Positions 15,548 to 25,500 are shown, counted from the first letter of the stretch. The stretch: DNA of 64,000 bases from Anaerolineaceae bacterium (GCA_016841445.1 JAENZD010000006.1:1-64000), one strand, 5' to 3'. Notes: generated by a model not told the origin, from the letters alone. Program-made: numbers and translations.

Positions 15548-18082
15548 ATGAACGTACCATTAACTTGGATTAAAGATTATGTCGATATTGAAGATCTGGG
15601 GCTGGAGGAACTGGCTAAGGTCATGACGATGGTTGGGCTTGAGGTGGATGAGATTCACCTGGTAGGCATGCCAAAGCCGGCCGGTGAGAAGCACGAATTC
15701 AAATATACCGGTTTATCCTGGCCAAAGGATAAATTTATCGTGGCCCAGGTGGATGAAGTCATGCCGCATCCCAACGCTGACCGCCTGGTGCTGTGCCGTT
15801 TGAATGATGGGGATGAGGAGATCATTGTCCTGACCGGCGCGCCGAACCTGTATGATTACAGAGGGAAAGGTCCTCTGGAGAAACCGCTTAAAGTCGCGTA
15901 TGCACGGGAGGGTGCGGTTCTTTATGATGGTCATGAGCCTGGGCGAAAGCTCACTACCCTCAAGCGGATGAAAATCAGGGGCGTTGACTCCTTTTCGATG
16001 ATTTGTTCTGAAAAGGAATTAGGCATTTCTGACGAACATGAGGGCGTGATCCTGCTGGATGATGATGCCCCAACGGGTACACCGCTGGTGGACTATATGG
16101 GCGATGCTGTTTTATCTGTGGACACACTTCCTAACATGGTCCGGGATGCATGCATGCTTGGCGTTGCCCGGGAAATTTCTGCTGCAACCGGAAAACCGCT
16201 CAGTTACCCGGACGATCAAATTCAGATGACCGGCAAGTCACTGGCGGGCAGGATTGATCTTAAAATACAAGACCCCGAACTGAACCCCCGGTTCGTTTTG
16301 GGAATGATCGAGGGTATCGCAATTCAGCCCAGCCCTTACTGGATCAGACGACGGTTGAACCTGGCGGGTATGCGGCCGATCAACTGCGTTGTGGATGCAA
16401 CCAACTATGTGATGCTTGAACTGGGTCAGCCCCTGCACGCTTTTGACTATGACAGCCTAGTAGCCCGCGCAGGCGGAGAGACTCCGACCATCATCACGCG
16501 CACGGCAAAACAGGGGGAGACACTGGTGACATTGGATGATATCGAACGAACGCTTGACCCAGAGATGGAACTGGTCACCGATACCGCAGGACCGCTTTCT
16601 ATCGCTGGGGTTATGGGGGGAGAAGAGAGCGAGGTCGGTGGGAGCTCGGAAAATATCCTGCTGGAAGGTGCGTCATGGAATTTTATCAATGTTCGCAAGA
16701 CTGTCAGCAAGCTCAAGCTCAATTCAGAGGCGGGTTACCGCTTCAGCCGGGGCATTCACCCTGCAATGTCTGAGAAAGGGGTCCGCCTGTGCCTGAAGCG
16801 GATGCAGGAATGGGGCGGTGGCGTCATTGCAGAAGGACTCGTGGACAAATACCCGAATCCCCAGGTAGACCCCGTTGTTGCGCTTTCGGCATCCTGGGTC
16901 AATGACAGTCTCGGTACTGCTTTAAAGCCTGGCGAGATTGCGGAAATATTATCCCGACTGGAATTTGAGTGTGATATTGATGGTGATGTGATCACGACCA
17001 AAACGCCATCCCACCGTGTGGATATCCATGATGGAATCATCGGTCGGGCAGACCTGCTGGAAGAGGTCAGCCGGATCTACGGCTATGACAGGATACCAGC
17101 AAGGCGCTTGAACCAACCGCTGCCACCTCAGAAAGTTGATCAACTTATGCTGATGGAGGATAAGCTGCGGGAACTGCTGGTGGACCTGGGCTTGCAGGAA
17201 CTGGTTGCTTACCGGATGACTGCCCCTGAGCGTGAGGCTCGCCGGTTCCCGCCTGATGATATGGCGACTGAAGTGGCATATCTCGAGATCCAGAACCCTA
17301 TCACCGTTGAACGCCGTGTGATGCGCCGAAGCATCCTGGCAACGCTGCTGGAGATCATTGAATATAACTGCAGTCTCAGCAACCGCCTTGTGCTGTTTGA
17401 AATTGGACCGGTCTTCCACCCCATCACGGGAAAGCAGTTACCGGAAGAGAAGATGATGCTTTCGATTGGATTGACCGGATTGCGGGAGATGCCTTCATGG
17501 CAAGGGGATCAACCTACCACCATGGATTTTTATGATATGAAAGGTGTGATTGAAGGCATGATGTCTGGCCTGCATATTGATGAAGTTCAATACCGTGCCG
17601 CAACGCACCCCAGCTTCCACCCTGGGAAGTCGGCTGAGGTATTAATCGGTGATGATATTGTAGGCGTGATGGGTGAGCTGCATCCGCTGGTTAAAGCGAA
17701 TTATGAGATGGCAGAACCACCTGTTTATGCAGCCGAGTTTGAACTGGAACCGCTATTGAAAGCTGGCCGGATTTTGTTTGATGTTGAAGCGGTGCCGACC
17801 TACCCACCCGTCCTGGAAGATTTAGCTGTTGTGGTCGATGAGGATATCACTGCTGATCGGGTTGAAGAAGTGATCAAAAAAGGTGGTGGTGAGACCCTGG
17901 CAAAGGTTCAGCTATTTGATATCTACCGGGGAAAGCAGCTCGGAGAAAGCAAGAAGAGCCTGGCTTTCAACCTGACTTATATTGCCCCTGATCGAACATT
18001 GACGGATAAGGAAGTGTTGAAGGTGCGCAATAAAATAATCCGCTTGCTTAACGAAGAGCTTGATGCTGAATTAAGAAGCTAG
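15548..18082 (+). CDS. pheT: Phenylalanyl-tRNA synthetase beta subunit
   Basis: 844 residues, somewhat longer than the usual 790-800. Order of domains: N-terminal helix (MNVPLTWIKDYVDIEDL), an EMAP-like tRNA-binding fold (about 45-190, HPNADRLVLCRL), B3/B4 editing region (LNPRFVLGMIEGIAI...RPINCVVDATNYVMLELGQPLHAFDYD), B5, the inactive catalytic-like core and a C-terminal anticodon-binding fold (ending near 844, YPPVLEDLAVVVDEDITADRVEEVI). It works with PheS in the cytosol. A terminator follows. Confidence 0.95.
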   Translation: MNVPLTWIKDYVDIEDLGLEELAKVMTMVGLEVDEIHLVGMPKPAGEKHEFKYTGLSWPKDKFIVAQVDEVMPHPNADRLVLCRLNDGDEEIIVLTGAPNLYDYRGKGPLEKPLKVAYAREGAVLYDGHEPGRKLTTLKRMKIRGVDSFSMICSEKELGISDEHEGVILLDDDAPTGTPLVDYMGDAVLSVDTLPNMVRDACMLGVAREISAATGKPLSYPDDQIQMTGKSLAGRIDLKIQDPELNPRFVLGMIEGIAIQPSPYWIRRRLNLAGMRPINCVVDATNYVMLELGQPLHAFDYDSLVARAGGETPTIITRTAKQGETLVTLDDIERTLDPEMELVTDTAGPLSIAGVMGGEESEVGGSSENILLEGASWNFINVRKTVSKLKLNSEAGYRFSRGIHPAMSEKGVRLCLKRMQEWGGGVIAEGLVDKYPNPQVDPVVALSASWVNDSLGTALKPGEIAEILSRLEFECDIDGDVITTKTPSHRVDIHDGIIGRADLLEEVSRIYGYDRIPARRLNQPLPPQKVDQLMLMEDKLRELLVDLGLQELVAYRMTAPEREARRFPPDDMATEVAYLEIQNPITVERRVMRRSILATLLEIIEYNCSLSNRLVLFEIGPVFHPITGKQLPEEKMMLSIGLTGLREMPSWQGDQPTTMDFYDMKGVIEGMMSGLHIDEVQYRAATHPSFHPGKSAEVLIGDDIVGVMGELHPLVKANYEMAEPPVYAAEFELEPLLKAGRILFDVEAVPTYPPVLEDLAVVVDEDITADRVEEVIKKGGGETLAKVQLFDIYRGKQLGESKKSLAFNLTYIAPDRTLTDKEVLKVRNKIIRLLNEELDAELRS

Positions 18083-18100
18083 ATTGCCTTATTGAAATAT

Positions 18101-18136
18101 AACAGAAGCGCTTGAGATAGCGGTTCTGTTTTTTTA
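18101..18136 (+). terminator. Terminator after pheT
   Basis: AACAGAA (18101-18107) pairs with TTCTGTT (18124-18130), with an inner CGCT/AGCG stem, followed by TTTTTTA. A standard intrinsic terminator. Confidence 0.85.
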
Positions 18137-18208
18137 AATCCGTTGTTTTAGTGAAAATATTGTAAAATGGAATAGAAGATTCTCTAATCAAAAGAAGAGG
18201 TGAACTTA

Positions 18209-19312
18209 ATGATTGATCCACGAGCAGTAAAACTGGCAGATGTTCTCGTTAATTACAGTGTTGAAGTAAAACCAGGTGATTGGGTGATCATCCAGGGAGA
18301 TATGCTTGCCGCCCCCATGATTGAAGAGATCTACCGGTTTGTATTGAAGGCTGGCGGCAATCCTAACACCTTATTTGGCGATACAAAATTGAGCGAGATT
18401 TTCTATAAAACCGCCAATGATGAGCAGCTTTGCTGGGTCTCCCCGTTTAATGAGTTTGTTTACAATAAAGCCGATGTGCTGATCAGCCTATTTGGGACAG
18501 ATAATACGCGCAGTCTGACAAATGTGGATCCCGAGAAAATTGGGAAAGCACAAGCTGCACGCAGAGATCTGTTTGTGAATTTTATGAAGCGTTCTGCAGC
18601 AGGTGAAGTTCGCTGGACGGGTTCGATGTTCCCCAATAATGCCAATGCCCAGGAAGCGGATATGAGCCTGAGCGAATATGAAGATTTTGTTTACAGCGCA
18701 ACCTTCGCTGACCGGGATGACCCGGTGACTGAATGGCAGAAGTTTCATCAGAAGCAGCAGGTTGTCGTGGATTGGCTGGATGGACGAAAAGCGCTGACGG
18801 TCAAGGGCCCGCATGTGGACTTAACCATGTCCATTGATGGGAGGCTGTTTGTCAATTCAGATGGAAAGAAGAATATGCCGGATGGCGAAGTCTTTACAGG
18901 CCCGGTTGAGGACAGTGTTAATGGCTGGGTTGAATTTTCTTACCCGGCTATCCATATGGGACGGGAAGTTGAAGACGTCCGCCTGGTATTTAAGGATGGC
19001 AGGGTTGTTGAGGCAAACGCAGCAAAGAACGAAGAAACCCTGTTGAGCCAGCTGGAAGTGGATGAAGGTGCTCGATATGTAGGTGAATTTGCGATCGGAA
19101 CGAATAATGGCATTCAACGCTTTACAAAACATATGCTGTTTGATGAAAAAATGGGGGGCACGATCCATATGGCATTAGGCGCTAGCATCGCTGAAACCCT
19201 CGGGAAGAACGAGTCCGCCATTCACTGGGATATGCTGTGTGATATGAAAGAAGACAGTGAGATCCGGGTTGATGGTGACTTGCTTTATAAGGACGGAAAA
19301 TTTGTGATCTAA
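18209..19312 (+). CDS. Aminopeptidase, M29 family
   Basis: 367 residues from ATG 18209, with AAGAGGTG upstream. It matches thermophilic M29 metallo-aminopeptidases (AmpS/AmpT/PepS): an N-terminal domain (LADVLVNYSVEVKPGDWVIIQGD) and the metal site region near the end (GEFAIGTNNGIQ, HMALGASIAETLG...SAIHWDMLCDM). It would remove N-terminal residues from peptides in the cytosol. Flanked by its own terminator at 19337, it appears to be monocistronic. Confidence 0.92.
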   Translation: MIDPRAVKLADVLVNYSVEVKPGDWVIIQGDMLAAPMIEEIYRFVLKAGGNPNTLFGDTKLSEIFYKTANDEQLCWVSPFNEFVYNKADVLISLFGTDNTRSLTNVDPEKIGKAQAARRDLFVNFMKRSAAGEVRWTGSMFPNNANAQEADMSLSEYEDFVYSATFADRDDPVTEWQKFHQKQQVVVDWLDGRKALTVKGPHVDLTMSIDGRLFVNSDGKKNMPDGEVFTGPVEDSVNGWVEFSYPAIHMGREVEDVRLVFKDGRVVEANAAKNEETLLSQLEVDEGARYVGEFAIGTNNGIQRFTKHMLFDEKMGGTIHMALGASIAETLGKNESAIHWDMLCDMKEDSEIRVDGDLLYKDGKFVI

Positions 19313-19336
19313 ACTAATTTGACCGGAATTACATGT

Positions 19337-19377
19337 AATGACCCGCAAGCTGCCATTAATTTGCGGGTCATTTTTTT
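19337..19377 (+). terminator. Terminator after the M29 aminopeptidase
   Basis: AATGACCCGCAA (19337-19348) pairs perfectly with TTGCGGGTCATT (19361-19372), followed by a run of T. A strong intrinsic terminator. Confidence 0.93.
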
Positions 19378-19841
19378 GTCTTCCCCGCACAAAAACCTCG
19401 TATAGATTACTTGTCTGATCTTATTCAAGTTTATCTGCCATTATCATGGCATCATCATAGATTGATATACAATAATGAATCTGAAAAAGGTATATTTAAC
19501 GGGAGGATTAATGTGATTCAAAACCTTACTTGTAATCATGCCAATCCAGGTAACCCAATGCTGAGAACAGATCATGGGTTGTCATTTATATAGAAAATAG
19601 GGGTTTATCCTCATGCCAGATGTCGGGCAATCGGGGAACTTTGCTGATAATGCTTATGTACTTAGGATTTACCGGTCGCGGATTGAAACCCTGGCAATTC
19701 TGCATCATCATCATGAACATACAGGTGGATTGGGAGGGTTCTTCATGGAAAATGCTTCATCCCGAGTTTACTCACGGCAGACCGGAAATGTGGAATTTTA
19801 ATAAAAAGTAAATTGTCATTAAAAAAGTCGGAGGATTAAAT
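19378..19841. other. Gene-poor stretch before the aldo/keto reductase gene
   Basis: Only short open frames of about 60 codons are present (for example 19613-19801, with a run of His codons near its middle). None has a good ribosome site or a recognisable product, and overlapping frames are equally open. It may contain gene debris; I see no firm feature. Confidence 0.4.
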
Positions 19842-20816
19842 ATGGAAATTGAAAAACGAATATTGGGAAAAAGTGGTATCGAAGTCACAAAACTTGGTGT
19901 TGGCTTATGGGCAGTAGGCGGTGATGAGTGGGGCCCGGTCGATGACCAGGATTCCCTGGATATGATCTCAGCCGCGCTCGATATGGGGATCAACCTTTTT
20001 GATACCGCTGATGTTTACGGCATGGGGCACAGCGAAAAATTGCTGGGGAAAGCCATGCAAGGCCGGCGGGATGCATTTGTGGTCACCTCTAAGATTGGTT
20101 GGGTGGGGTTTGACCGTGAAAATGATGTCAGCGCCTATGACACGGTCGATAAGCTGATTGCAGGTGTGGAAAGCAACCTGCAACGACTCCAGACGGATTA
20201 TATCGATGTTATGCAGTGTCATATCGATTATAGAGAACCGAATATGGAAATCTTTGTTGAAGGCTTTCAGATATTACAGCAGCAAGGCAAGATCCGGGCT
20301 TATGGCGTCAGTACCAGCGATTTTGATTATCTAAAGGCATTCAATGCTGACAACAAAACGGCGACCCTACAAATTGATTATTCAATTCTGAACCGGACCC
20401 CGGAGAAAGAAATTTTCCCATATACCCTTGCGAATGATCTGGGTGTGCTGGTGCGTGGACCGCTGGCAATGGGCATACTGACTGGGAAATTCGATGAAAA
20501 TACGACCTTCGAAGATGGTGATTTCCGCCAAAATTGGATCAAGAATGAAGATGAACACAAGATCTTCCTGGATGATCTCAAAAAGGTGGAACAGCTCAAA
20601 CCGTTGGAGACGGAAGAACGCTCACTGGCCAAGCTGGCGATCCAATTCGTGATGCATCATCCAGCCGTAACGGTGGCGATCCCTGGCGCTAAGCGCATCT
20701 CCCAGCTTAAGGAGAACGTAAGAACCGCTTTACTACCGGACCTGACACACGAGGAAATGGCAGTGATAGACAGCATCACGCCTCCGGGCGGCGGACGAAA
20801 GATCTGGCCGGCGTAA
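19842..20816 (+). CDS. Aldo/keto reductase
   Basis: 324 residues, full length. The family tetrad is visible: Asp and Tyr in INLFDTADVYGMGHSE, Lys in FVVTSKIGW and His in VMQCHIDYREP. The NADPH-binding end is AVTVAIPGAKRISQLKENV. It begins RILGKSGIEVTKLGVGLWAVGG, typical of the AKR family that reduces aldehydes or sugars. The substrate cannot be told. GGAGG precedes the ATG and a terminator follows. Confidence 0.92.
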   Translation: MEIEKRILGKSGIEVTKLGVGLWAVGGDEWGPVDDQDSLDMISAALDMGINLFDTADVYGMGHSEKLLGKAMQGRRDAFVVTSKIGWVGFDRENDVSAYDTVDKLIAGVESNLQRLQTDYIDVMQCHIDYREPNMEIFVEGFQILQQQGKIRAYGVSTSDFDYLKAFNADNKTATLQIDYSILNRTPEKEIFPYTLANDLGVLVRGPLAMGILTGKFDENTTFEDGDFRQNWIKNEDEHKIFLDDLKKVEQLKPLETEERSLAKLAIQFVMHHPAVTVAIPGAKRISQLKENVRTALLPDLTHEEMAVIDSITPPGGGRKIWPA

Positions 20817-20823
20817 AATAGCC

Positions 20824-20862
20824 AACCCACTCGGTTCTGTGACTGGACACGGGTGGGTTTTC
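20824..20862 (+). terminator. Terminator after the aldo/keto reductase gene
   Basis: AACCCAC (20824-20830) pairs with GTGGGTT (20853-20859), followed by TT. The loop is long (22 nt), so strength is moderate. Confidence 0.55.
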
Positions 20863-20900
20863 CATATAATCATGATCTCCGCCTTCCTGATATTACCTAT

Positions 20901-20906
20901 TATAAT
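20901..20906 (+). promoter_or_regulatory. -10 element of a possibly leaderless radical SAM gene
   Basis: TATAAT at 20901-20906 would place the transcript start about 20912-20914, one to three nt before the ATG at 20915. There is no ribosome site before that ATG and no good -35. A leaderless mRNA is a fair reading but not proven. Confidence 0.4.
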
Positions 20907-20914
20907 GACACGGT

Positions 20915-21943
20915 ATGAAATTTGAACATCAAAACCGCCAAGCCTCTGCACTGAAACCCAGGGACATCGGGCTGATCCTCAGCTATCGGTGCATGGCGAA
21001 CTGTGCACACTGTATTTACAACTGCAGTCCAAACTGGCATGACTGGATGACTGAGGATGCCGTGCAGACTGCCCTGGAAAATGAAAAGGCTTGTTGGGGC
21101 GAGGGATTCCAGGTACATCTCACCGGGGGCGAACCGTTTCTAAACTTTCCACTGCTGCTCAAAGCGGCGCGAATCGCTCATCAACTGGGTATCCCTGTTT
21201 ATGTTGAGACGAATGCAGGTTGGGTTAAACGTTATGAGTTTGCTGCCGACCGTTTTCAGCAATTAAGAGATGCCGGGATGATGGCGGTGCTGGTCAGCGT
21301 TTCGCCATTTCACCAGGAATCAATTCCTTTGGAACAGACCCTGCATGGGATCTCCGCCGCAAGGTCGGTCTTTGGTGCTGAACGGGTGATGGCTTACCAA
21401 TCAGAATGGCTGCCAGTGCCAGAGATGTCACAGTATGGGCTCAAAGAAAAGATTCCGCTTAACCGCTATATCGAGATGTATGGAAAGCAGCAAGCCGGTC
21501 TTCGGTTATGGATGGGTTTTGGATTGATCAGCGGGGGAAGGGCTGGCTACCGCCTGGGAAAGTGGATCCCAAAGCGACCAGCGGAGTCCTTTGAGAATGA
21601 ATCCTGCCGGCAAGAACTGCTTTTTTCCCAGCATTCTCACATGGACCTGTATGGTAATTTTATACCAGGCTTCTGTGGTGGGATCAGCCTGGGGGATTGG
21701 CATGGTCTGGATTCAATGGTCGACCAATACCGGATGGGGAAATTACCTTTGGCTGTTCAAATTTTAGCCAATAATGGCCCGTTTGGGCTCTTTGAAATCG
21801 CGGCTGAGACCTATGGATATATGCCTTTAAGAGATGGGTACGCAGGCAAGTGCCATTTGTGTGTGGATGTACGTGCACATTTGGAAAGGCAGGGGATGTA
21901 TCAAGAAATTTTTACGCCAGCCCTTTTTTATCAAAATTTATAA
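20915..21943 (+). CDS. Radical SAM protein of unknown function
   Basis: 342 residues. The [4Fe-4S] cluster motif CMANCAHC (CxxxCxxC) is near residues 27-34, and the SAM-binding LTGGEPFL follows near 69-76. A further Cys-containing end (YAGKCHLCVDV) and central Cys (ESCRQELL, GFCGG) might bind an auxiliary cluster, as in SPASM-like proteins. The product and substrate are not identifiable, and no peptide-substrate gene is seen beside it. Confidence 0.85.
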   Translation: MKFEHQNRQASALKPRDIGLILSYRCMANCAHCIYNCSPNWHDWMTEDAVQTALENEKACWGEGFQVHLTGGEPFLNFPLLLKAARIAHQLGIPVYVETNAGWVKRYEFAADRFQQLRDAGMMAVLVSVSPFHQESIPLEQTLHGISAARSVFGAERVMAYQSEWLPVPEMSQYGLKEKIPLNRYIEMYGKQQAGLRLWMGFGLISGGRAGYRLGKWIPKRPAESFENESCRQELLFSQHSHMDLYGNFIPGFCGGISLGDWHGLDSMVDQYRMGKLPLAVQILANNGPFGLFEIAAETYGYMPLRDGYAGKCHLCVDVRAHLERQGMYQEIFTPALFYQNL

Positions 21944-22107
21944 TAATTTAATCAAACATTTGATAAAACTTCAAAATTATGATTTAATGGGGTTAACCTT
22001 ATTTTAATGTCATCCTTTATCGTTATTTAGCTGAATATTTCCACAGGAGGGTGGATTTGCATTTGATCTTGTGTTTATTCATTTAACCGGAAAGAAGGAG
22101 AAGAACA

Positions 22108-23118
22108 ATGGCCCAACCAGAAGTTATCAATCAAAAACCCGAACAAGCATATGGTAAACCGGGATTACCGTTGATCCCTGAGAAAATCCGTGCCCACGCG
22201 CCAAAACTCAGCGGTAAATGCCCGGGCATGGCGGTGCTCCTGATGTTTATCCTGGCACCAATCATTAACTTTGTCGTGGGTATTGCTGCCCATTACCTGG
22301 GGATTGGTGTAGGGTTTGTCGGAGGTATCGTTGCAGCCGCACCCACACTGCTGACATCTGTGTGTGGATTTATTAACTGGTTCCTAGTTATTTTTGGTTT
22401 TGTTGTGGTTGTTGCCGTTTATTTGGGCTACCCTTACCTTGTTGGATTCCTGGAGGGCTCATTAGTTGTTGCTGGATTAGGGAAAAAGGGCCTGTGTCGG
22501 AATCCGGCTGTAGCGGGGCTGGCAGGACTGGTGAATGGTATTGCTGTATACCTGGGGCACGCGGCCATTTCCTTGATAACAGTTAAGGCACTGCACCCCC
22601 TGACATTTACAACAGCAAGGTTGGAAAATGTTTTCGATACGACGATCAGTGGAACACCTTTTTGGGTTTATTTGATCATTGGGATCGAGTTTATTATGCT
22701 TTTGATCGGGGGTTTTAGCGGCGCAAAGAGTGAAATCAAAGGGTCGACATTCTGTGAGACGCATCAAACCTGGTACGGCAAATGGAAGCAAGCTTATTTC
22801 CCGCTGACCATTAAAGAGGAACTTGCGCAGGCGGTGAGCGAAATGAACCCGGTCTATCTCGAACATACTGAACGGGTTACCAATGACACCTACCCACATA
22901 TCCTGATCTCATACCGGTGCTGTCCGGGAGGTGAAGCGTGTGACATGGAATTAAAAGCGACCTTATCTTGGAAAGAGCGTACGGTCGATAAAAAGGGAAA
23001 AGAAACCATCACTAACAAATCTGAAGTGTGGTTTGATACATTGCTCCAAGCGGATTTTGTGAAGGTGCTGGTTGAAAAATTGGAACTTGATCTGATCGAG
23101 GAAAAGAAAAAGAGCTAG
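22108..23118 (+). CDS. Membrane protein of unknown function
   Basis: 336 residues. A soluble N-terminus of about 35 residues is followed by about five hydrophobic spans (residues 40-215, Gly/Val-rich) and a soluble C-terminal domain of about 115 residues. That tail has Cys/His clusters (STFCETHQTWYGKW and YRCCPGGEACDM) that could bind metal. A GAAGGAG ribosome site precedes the ATG. I do not recognise the family. A CPBP protease gene follows after 84 nt in the same direction. Confidence 0.7.
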   Translation: MAQPEVINQKPEQAYGKPGLPLIPEKIRAHAPKLSGKCPGMAVLLMFILAPIINFVVGIAAHYLGIGVGFVGGIVAAAPTLLTSVCGFINWFLVIFGFVVVVAVYLGYPYLVGFLEGSLVVAGLGKKGLCRNPAVAGLAGLVNGIAVYLGHAAISLITVKALHPLTFTTARLENVFDTTISGTPFWVYLIIGIEFIMLLIGGFSGAKSEIKGSTFCETHQTWYGKWKQAYFPLTIKEELAQAVSEMNPVYLEHTERVTNDTYPHILISYRCCPGGEACDMELKATLSWKERTVDKKGKETITNKSEVWFDTLLQADFVKVLVEKLELDLIEEKKKS

Positions 23119-23202
23119 AATTTAGGCTGATCAAGTTGGGGTTGGTGGTTATTTTGGTAAAATTATTGGATGTAATCCAGCTCATCATAAAAGGATAAAC
23201 CA

Positions 23203-23955
23203 ATGCTGCCAACCCCAACCCAAGACCTTCGAAAACATTCGCTGATTGAATCGGTTATTTATCACCTATTGCCTGGCATATTGATTGGGGGTGTCTATTT
23301 CCTGATCGTCCCAACAATCGTCAAAGCCGGTTATCCATCTGTTTTGGCGTTGATTGTGACGGCATTATTTGTGCTGGTGCCGGTTGAACTGGGAATCTTG
23401 TTCTACCAGGGCAAAAAGCGCAACGGCAAATTTTCCCTTGAGGGGATTGTCTTGTATCGGCATAAGTTACCCTGGCATCAATACTTGCTGTGGGTGCCTG
23501 TTATTTTTGTGACTTCTGGGCTTATCATGACTGCGCTGAACCCTATCAGTTCTTGGATTGAGGGTTGGTTCAATTGGCTCCCTGAATCGCTGCGATTGGG
23601 CATGGGCTTATCGGGGGATTATGAGCGGGGAAAATTGATCCAGACCTATATTTTACATTTCATTTTCATTATTTTTGTTGCCCCAAGTGTCGAAGAGATT
23701 TATTTCCGGGGTTTCTTGCTGCCGAGAATGCCGGAAAATTTGCATTGGGGAAAGCCCATCCTTCACAGCTTATTGTTTGCCCTGTATCATGTTTGGTCGC
23801 CGTGGATGTTCCTGGTAAGGACACTTGCACTGCTGCCTTTGATAACTGTCGTGAGCTGGAAAAAGAACCTTTACCTGGGGATGATCGCCCATTGGCTGAT
23901 CAATTCCATTGATTTTTTTATTGGGATTGCATTTTTATTGGGGATGAGCGTGTGA
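23203..23955 (+). CDS. CPBP-family intramembrane glutamic endopeptidase
   Basis: 250 residues, about seven spans. The three active-site motifs of the Abi/CPBP family are present: SVEEIYFRGF (EExxxR), LLFALYHVW (FxxxH) and IAHWLINSID (HxxxN-like). Members cleave within membranes, for example in CAAX processing or bacteriocin immunity. The target is unknown. It lies after an unknown membrane protein, possibly as one transcript. Confidence 0.88.
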   Translation: MLPTPTQDLRKHSLIESVIYHLLPGILIGGVYFLIVPTIVKAGYPSVLALIVTALFVLVPVELGILFYQGKKRNGKFSLEGIVLYRHKLPWHQYLLWVPVIFVTSGLIMTALNPISSWIEGWFNWLPESLRLGMGLSGDYERGKLIQTYILHFIFIIFVAPSVEEIYFRGFLLPRMPENLHWGKPILHSLLFALYHVWSPWMFLVRTLALLPLITVVSWKKNLYLGMIAHWLINSIDFFIGIAFLLGMSV

Positions 23956-24002
23956 TGTTTTAACTGAGAGCGCTTCCTGATAAAAGAACCATGAATGATG
24001 GT

Positions 24003-25412
24003 TTACGTGTGCTGTGGTTTCTTTGCCACAATTACCAGGGAGAGCCCTTTCCATGGCAGGATTGGGTCGATCAATTTGATAATTGGAACAAGAACGTTGA
24101 AGACTTTTAATCCAAAGCGCCCGATCACTTTCTGCTTTGCCACCTTTCCCCGGTACCACCATCCCAGGACGCCAATTTTATTGAGGGTGAACAGTTCCTC
24201 AATCTCATATCCCAATGCCAGAAATAATGTCCGGAGTTGTTTTTTGTCATATCTACGGTGATGCCCAATGGCTTTGTCCAAGGATGAATACAGATTTTTG
24301 CCGCTCGGCACAATGAAAATCATCCGGCCGGCGGGCTTCAGGACTTTATCGGCATGCTTTATGACCTGTTGGTCATCTTCAATATGCTCAATCACGTTGG
24401 AACATAATATGGTGTCGACTTCTGGCAGATTTGGCGGAGGGGGTGTGGTCGCATCCCAGGGATAGACTTCCACCCCGGGCGTATTCAAATAGGCATTCCG
24501 AAGCACTTCCAGGTAAACCGGTTCAATTTCCGTGGCTATCACATCCGTATACTGCATTAAAATGCGGACGTTGTTCCCGATCCCCGATCCGATTTCCAGC
24601 AGTGTTTCCCCCACATAAGGTTTTGTGCGCTGCAGGGTCCATTCGGTGTATTTAGGCGCGGCTTCCATATCGATCAGGTCTTTATGACCGTAATCCCCCT
24701 GGAACATATCATCGATGATCCAGAATTTTAGAATGGTCCATAATGCTGTCCACCCATCTCGCCAGGTTATCTTCTTCCCCTCTGCGTACGTTCGTCCATG
24801 GTAGCTGATAGGTACTTCAAAGATCCGAAGCTTGCGTTTAGCAAATTTAGCAGTGATTTCAGGCTCAATACCGAAACCATTTGACCGGAGCGGGATGGTT
24901 TTTGCTACCTTTAAGCGGAAGGCTTTATAGCAGGTTTCCATATCGGTCAGGTTCAGGTCGGTGAACCAGTTGCTGGCGAAGGTCAGGAAGCGGTTTGCCA
25001 GGGTGTGACGGAAATACAAGACACGGCGGTTTTCCCTTTCCGCAAAACGTGAACCATAGACCACATCCGCTTCGCCTTTGATAATTGGGTGCAATACGGT
25101 GGGGTAGTCGGCTGGGTCGTATTCAAGGTCAGCGTCCTGGATGATAGCGATATCTCCAGTTGCTTCCTGGATCGCGGTCCGGATCGCGTTTCCCTTACCT
25201 TGATTCTTCTCAAGCAGGTCTGCAACGATAAGATCGGGATAATCTTGTATTAATTCGCGGATGATCTCCCTGGTGCCATCTGTGGACCCGTCATCGATGA
25301 TGACGATTTCTTTTTCTTCCACGCCTTCAACCTGCTGGTCGATGACGCGCGTCACGATTTCACGAATGGTACGGCGTTCATTATAAACCGGCATGAGGAT
25401 GGATAATTTCAT
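24003..25412 (-). CDS. Fused glycosyltransferase 2 and SAM methyltransferase
   Basis: 469 residues. Residues 1-225 are a GT-A fold of the dolichol-phosphate-mannose synthase type (LSILMPVYNERRTI, IVIIDDGSTDGTREII, QDADLEYDPADY). From about 250 a class I methyltransferase follows: TLLEIGSGIGNNVRIL, then a CSNVIEHIEDDQQVIKHADKVLKPAG stretch. No membrane anchor is evident except a weak hydrophobic C-terminus. The two activities on one chain suggest glycosylation and methylation of one lipid or glycan. It is monocistronic. Confidence 0.88.
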   Translation of the reverse strand: MKLSILMPVYNERRTIREIVTRVIDQQVEGVEEKEIVIIDDGSTDGTREIIRELIQDYPDLIVADLLEKNQGKGNAIRTAIQEATGDIAIIQDADLEYDPADYPTVLHPIIKGEADVVYGSRFAERENRRVLYFRHTLANRFLTFASNWFTDLNLTDMETCYKAFRLKVAKTIPLRSNGFGIEPEITAKFAKRKLRIFEVPISYHGRTYAEGKKITWRDGWTALWTILKFWIIDDMFQGDYGHKDLIDMEAAPKYTEWTLQRTKPYVGETLLEIGSGIGNNVRILMQYTDVIATEIEPVYLEVLRNAYLNTPGVEVYPWDATTPPPPNLPEVDTILCSNVIEHIEDDQQVIKHADKVLKPAGRMIFIVPSGKNLYSSLDKAIGHHRRYDKKQLRTLFLALGYEIEELFTLNKIGVLGWWYRGKVAKQKVIGRFGLKVFNVLVPIIKLIDPILPWKGLSLVIVAKKPQHT

Positions 25413-25500
25413 CTTAACTCTGTTTGATTATACTCTTATAAATTAGCCCAATGGCAAAACAAGGTTTTAAAAAAGGTTTAACCTTTAGAATAATTTAAAA

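Noticed and set aside
19613-19811. Two overlapping short frames before the aldo/keto reductase, one with a His-rich stretch
   Set aside because: No promoter, ribosome site or terminator fits, and both frames are open at once. I do not call a leader peptide.
20915-23955. RiPP biosynthesis cluster (radical SAM, membrane protein, CPBP protease)
   Set aside because: The combination is suggestive, but I found no short precursor peptide gene or RRE domain nearby, and a gap of about 160 bp and an unrelated membrane protein separate the genes.
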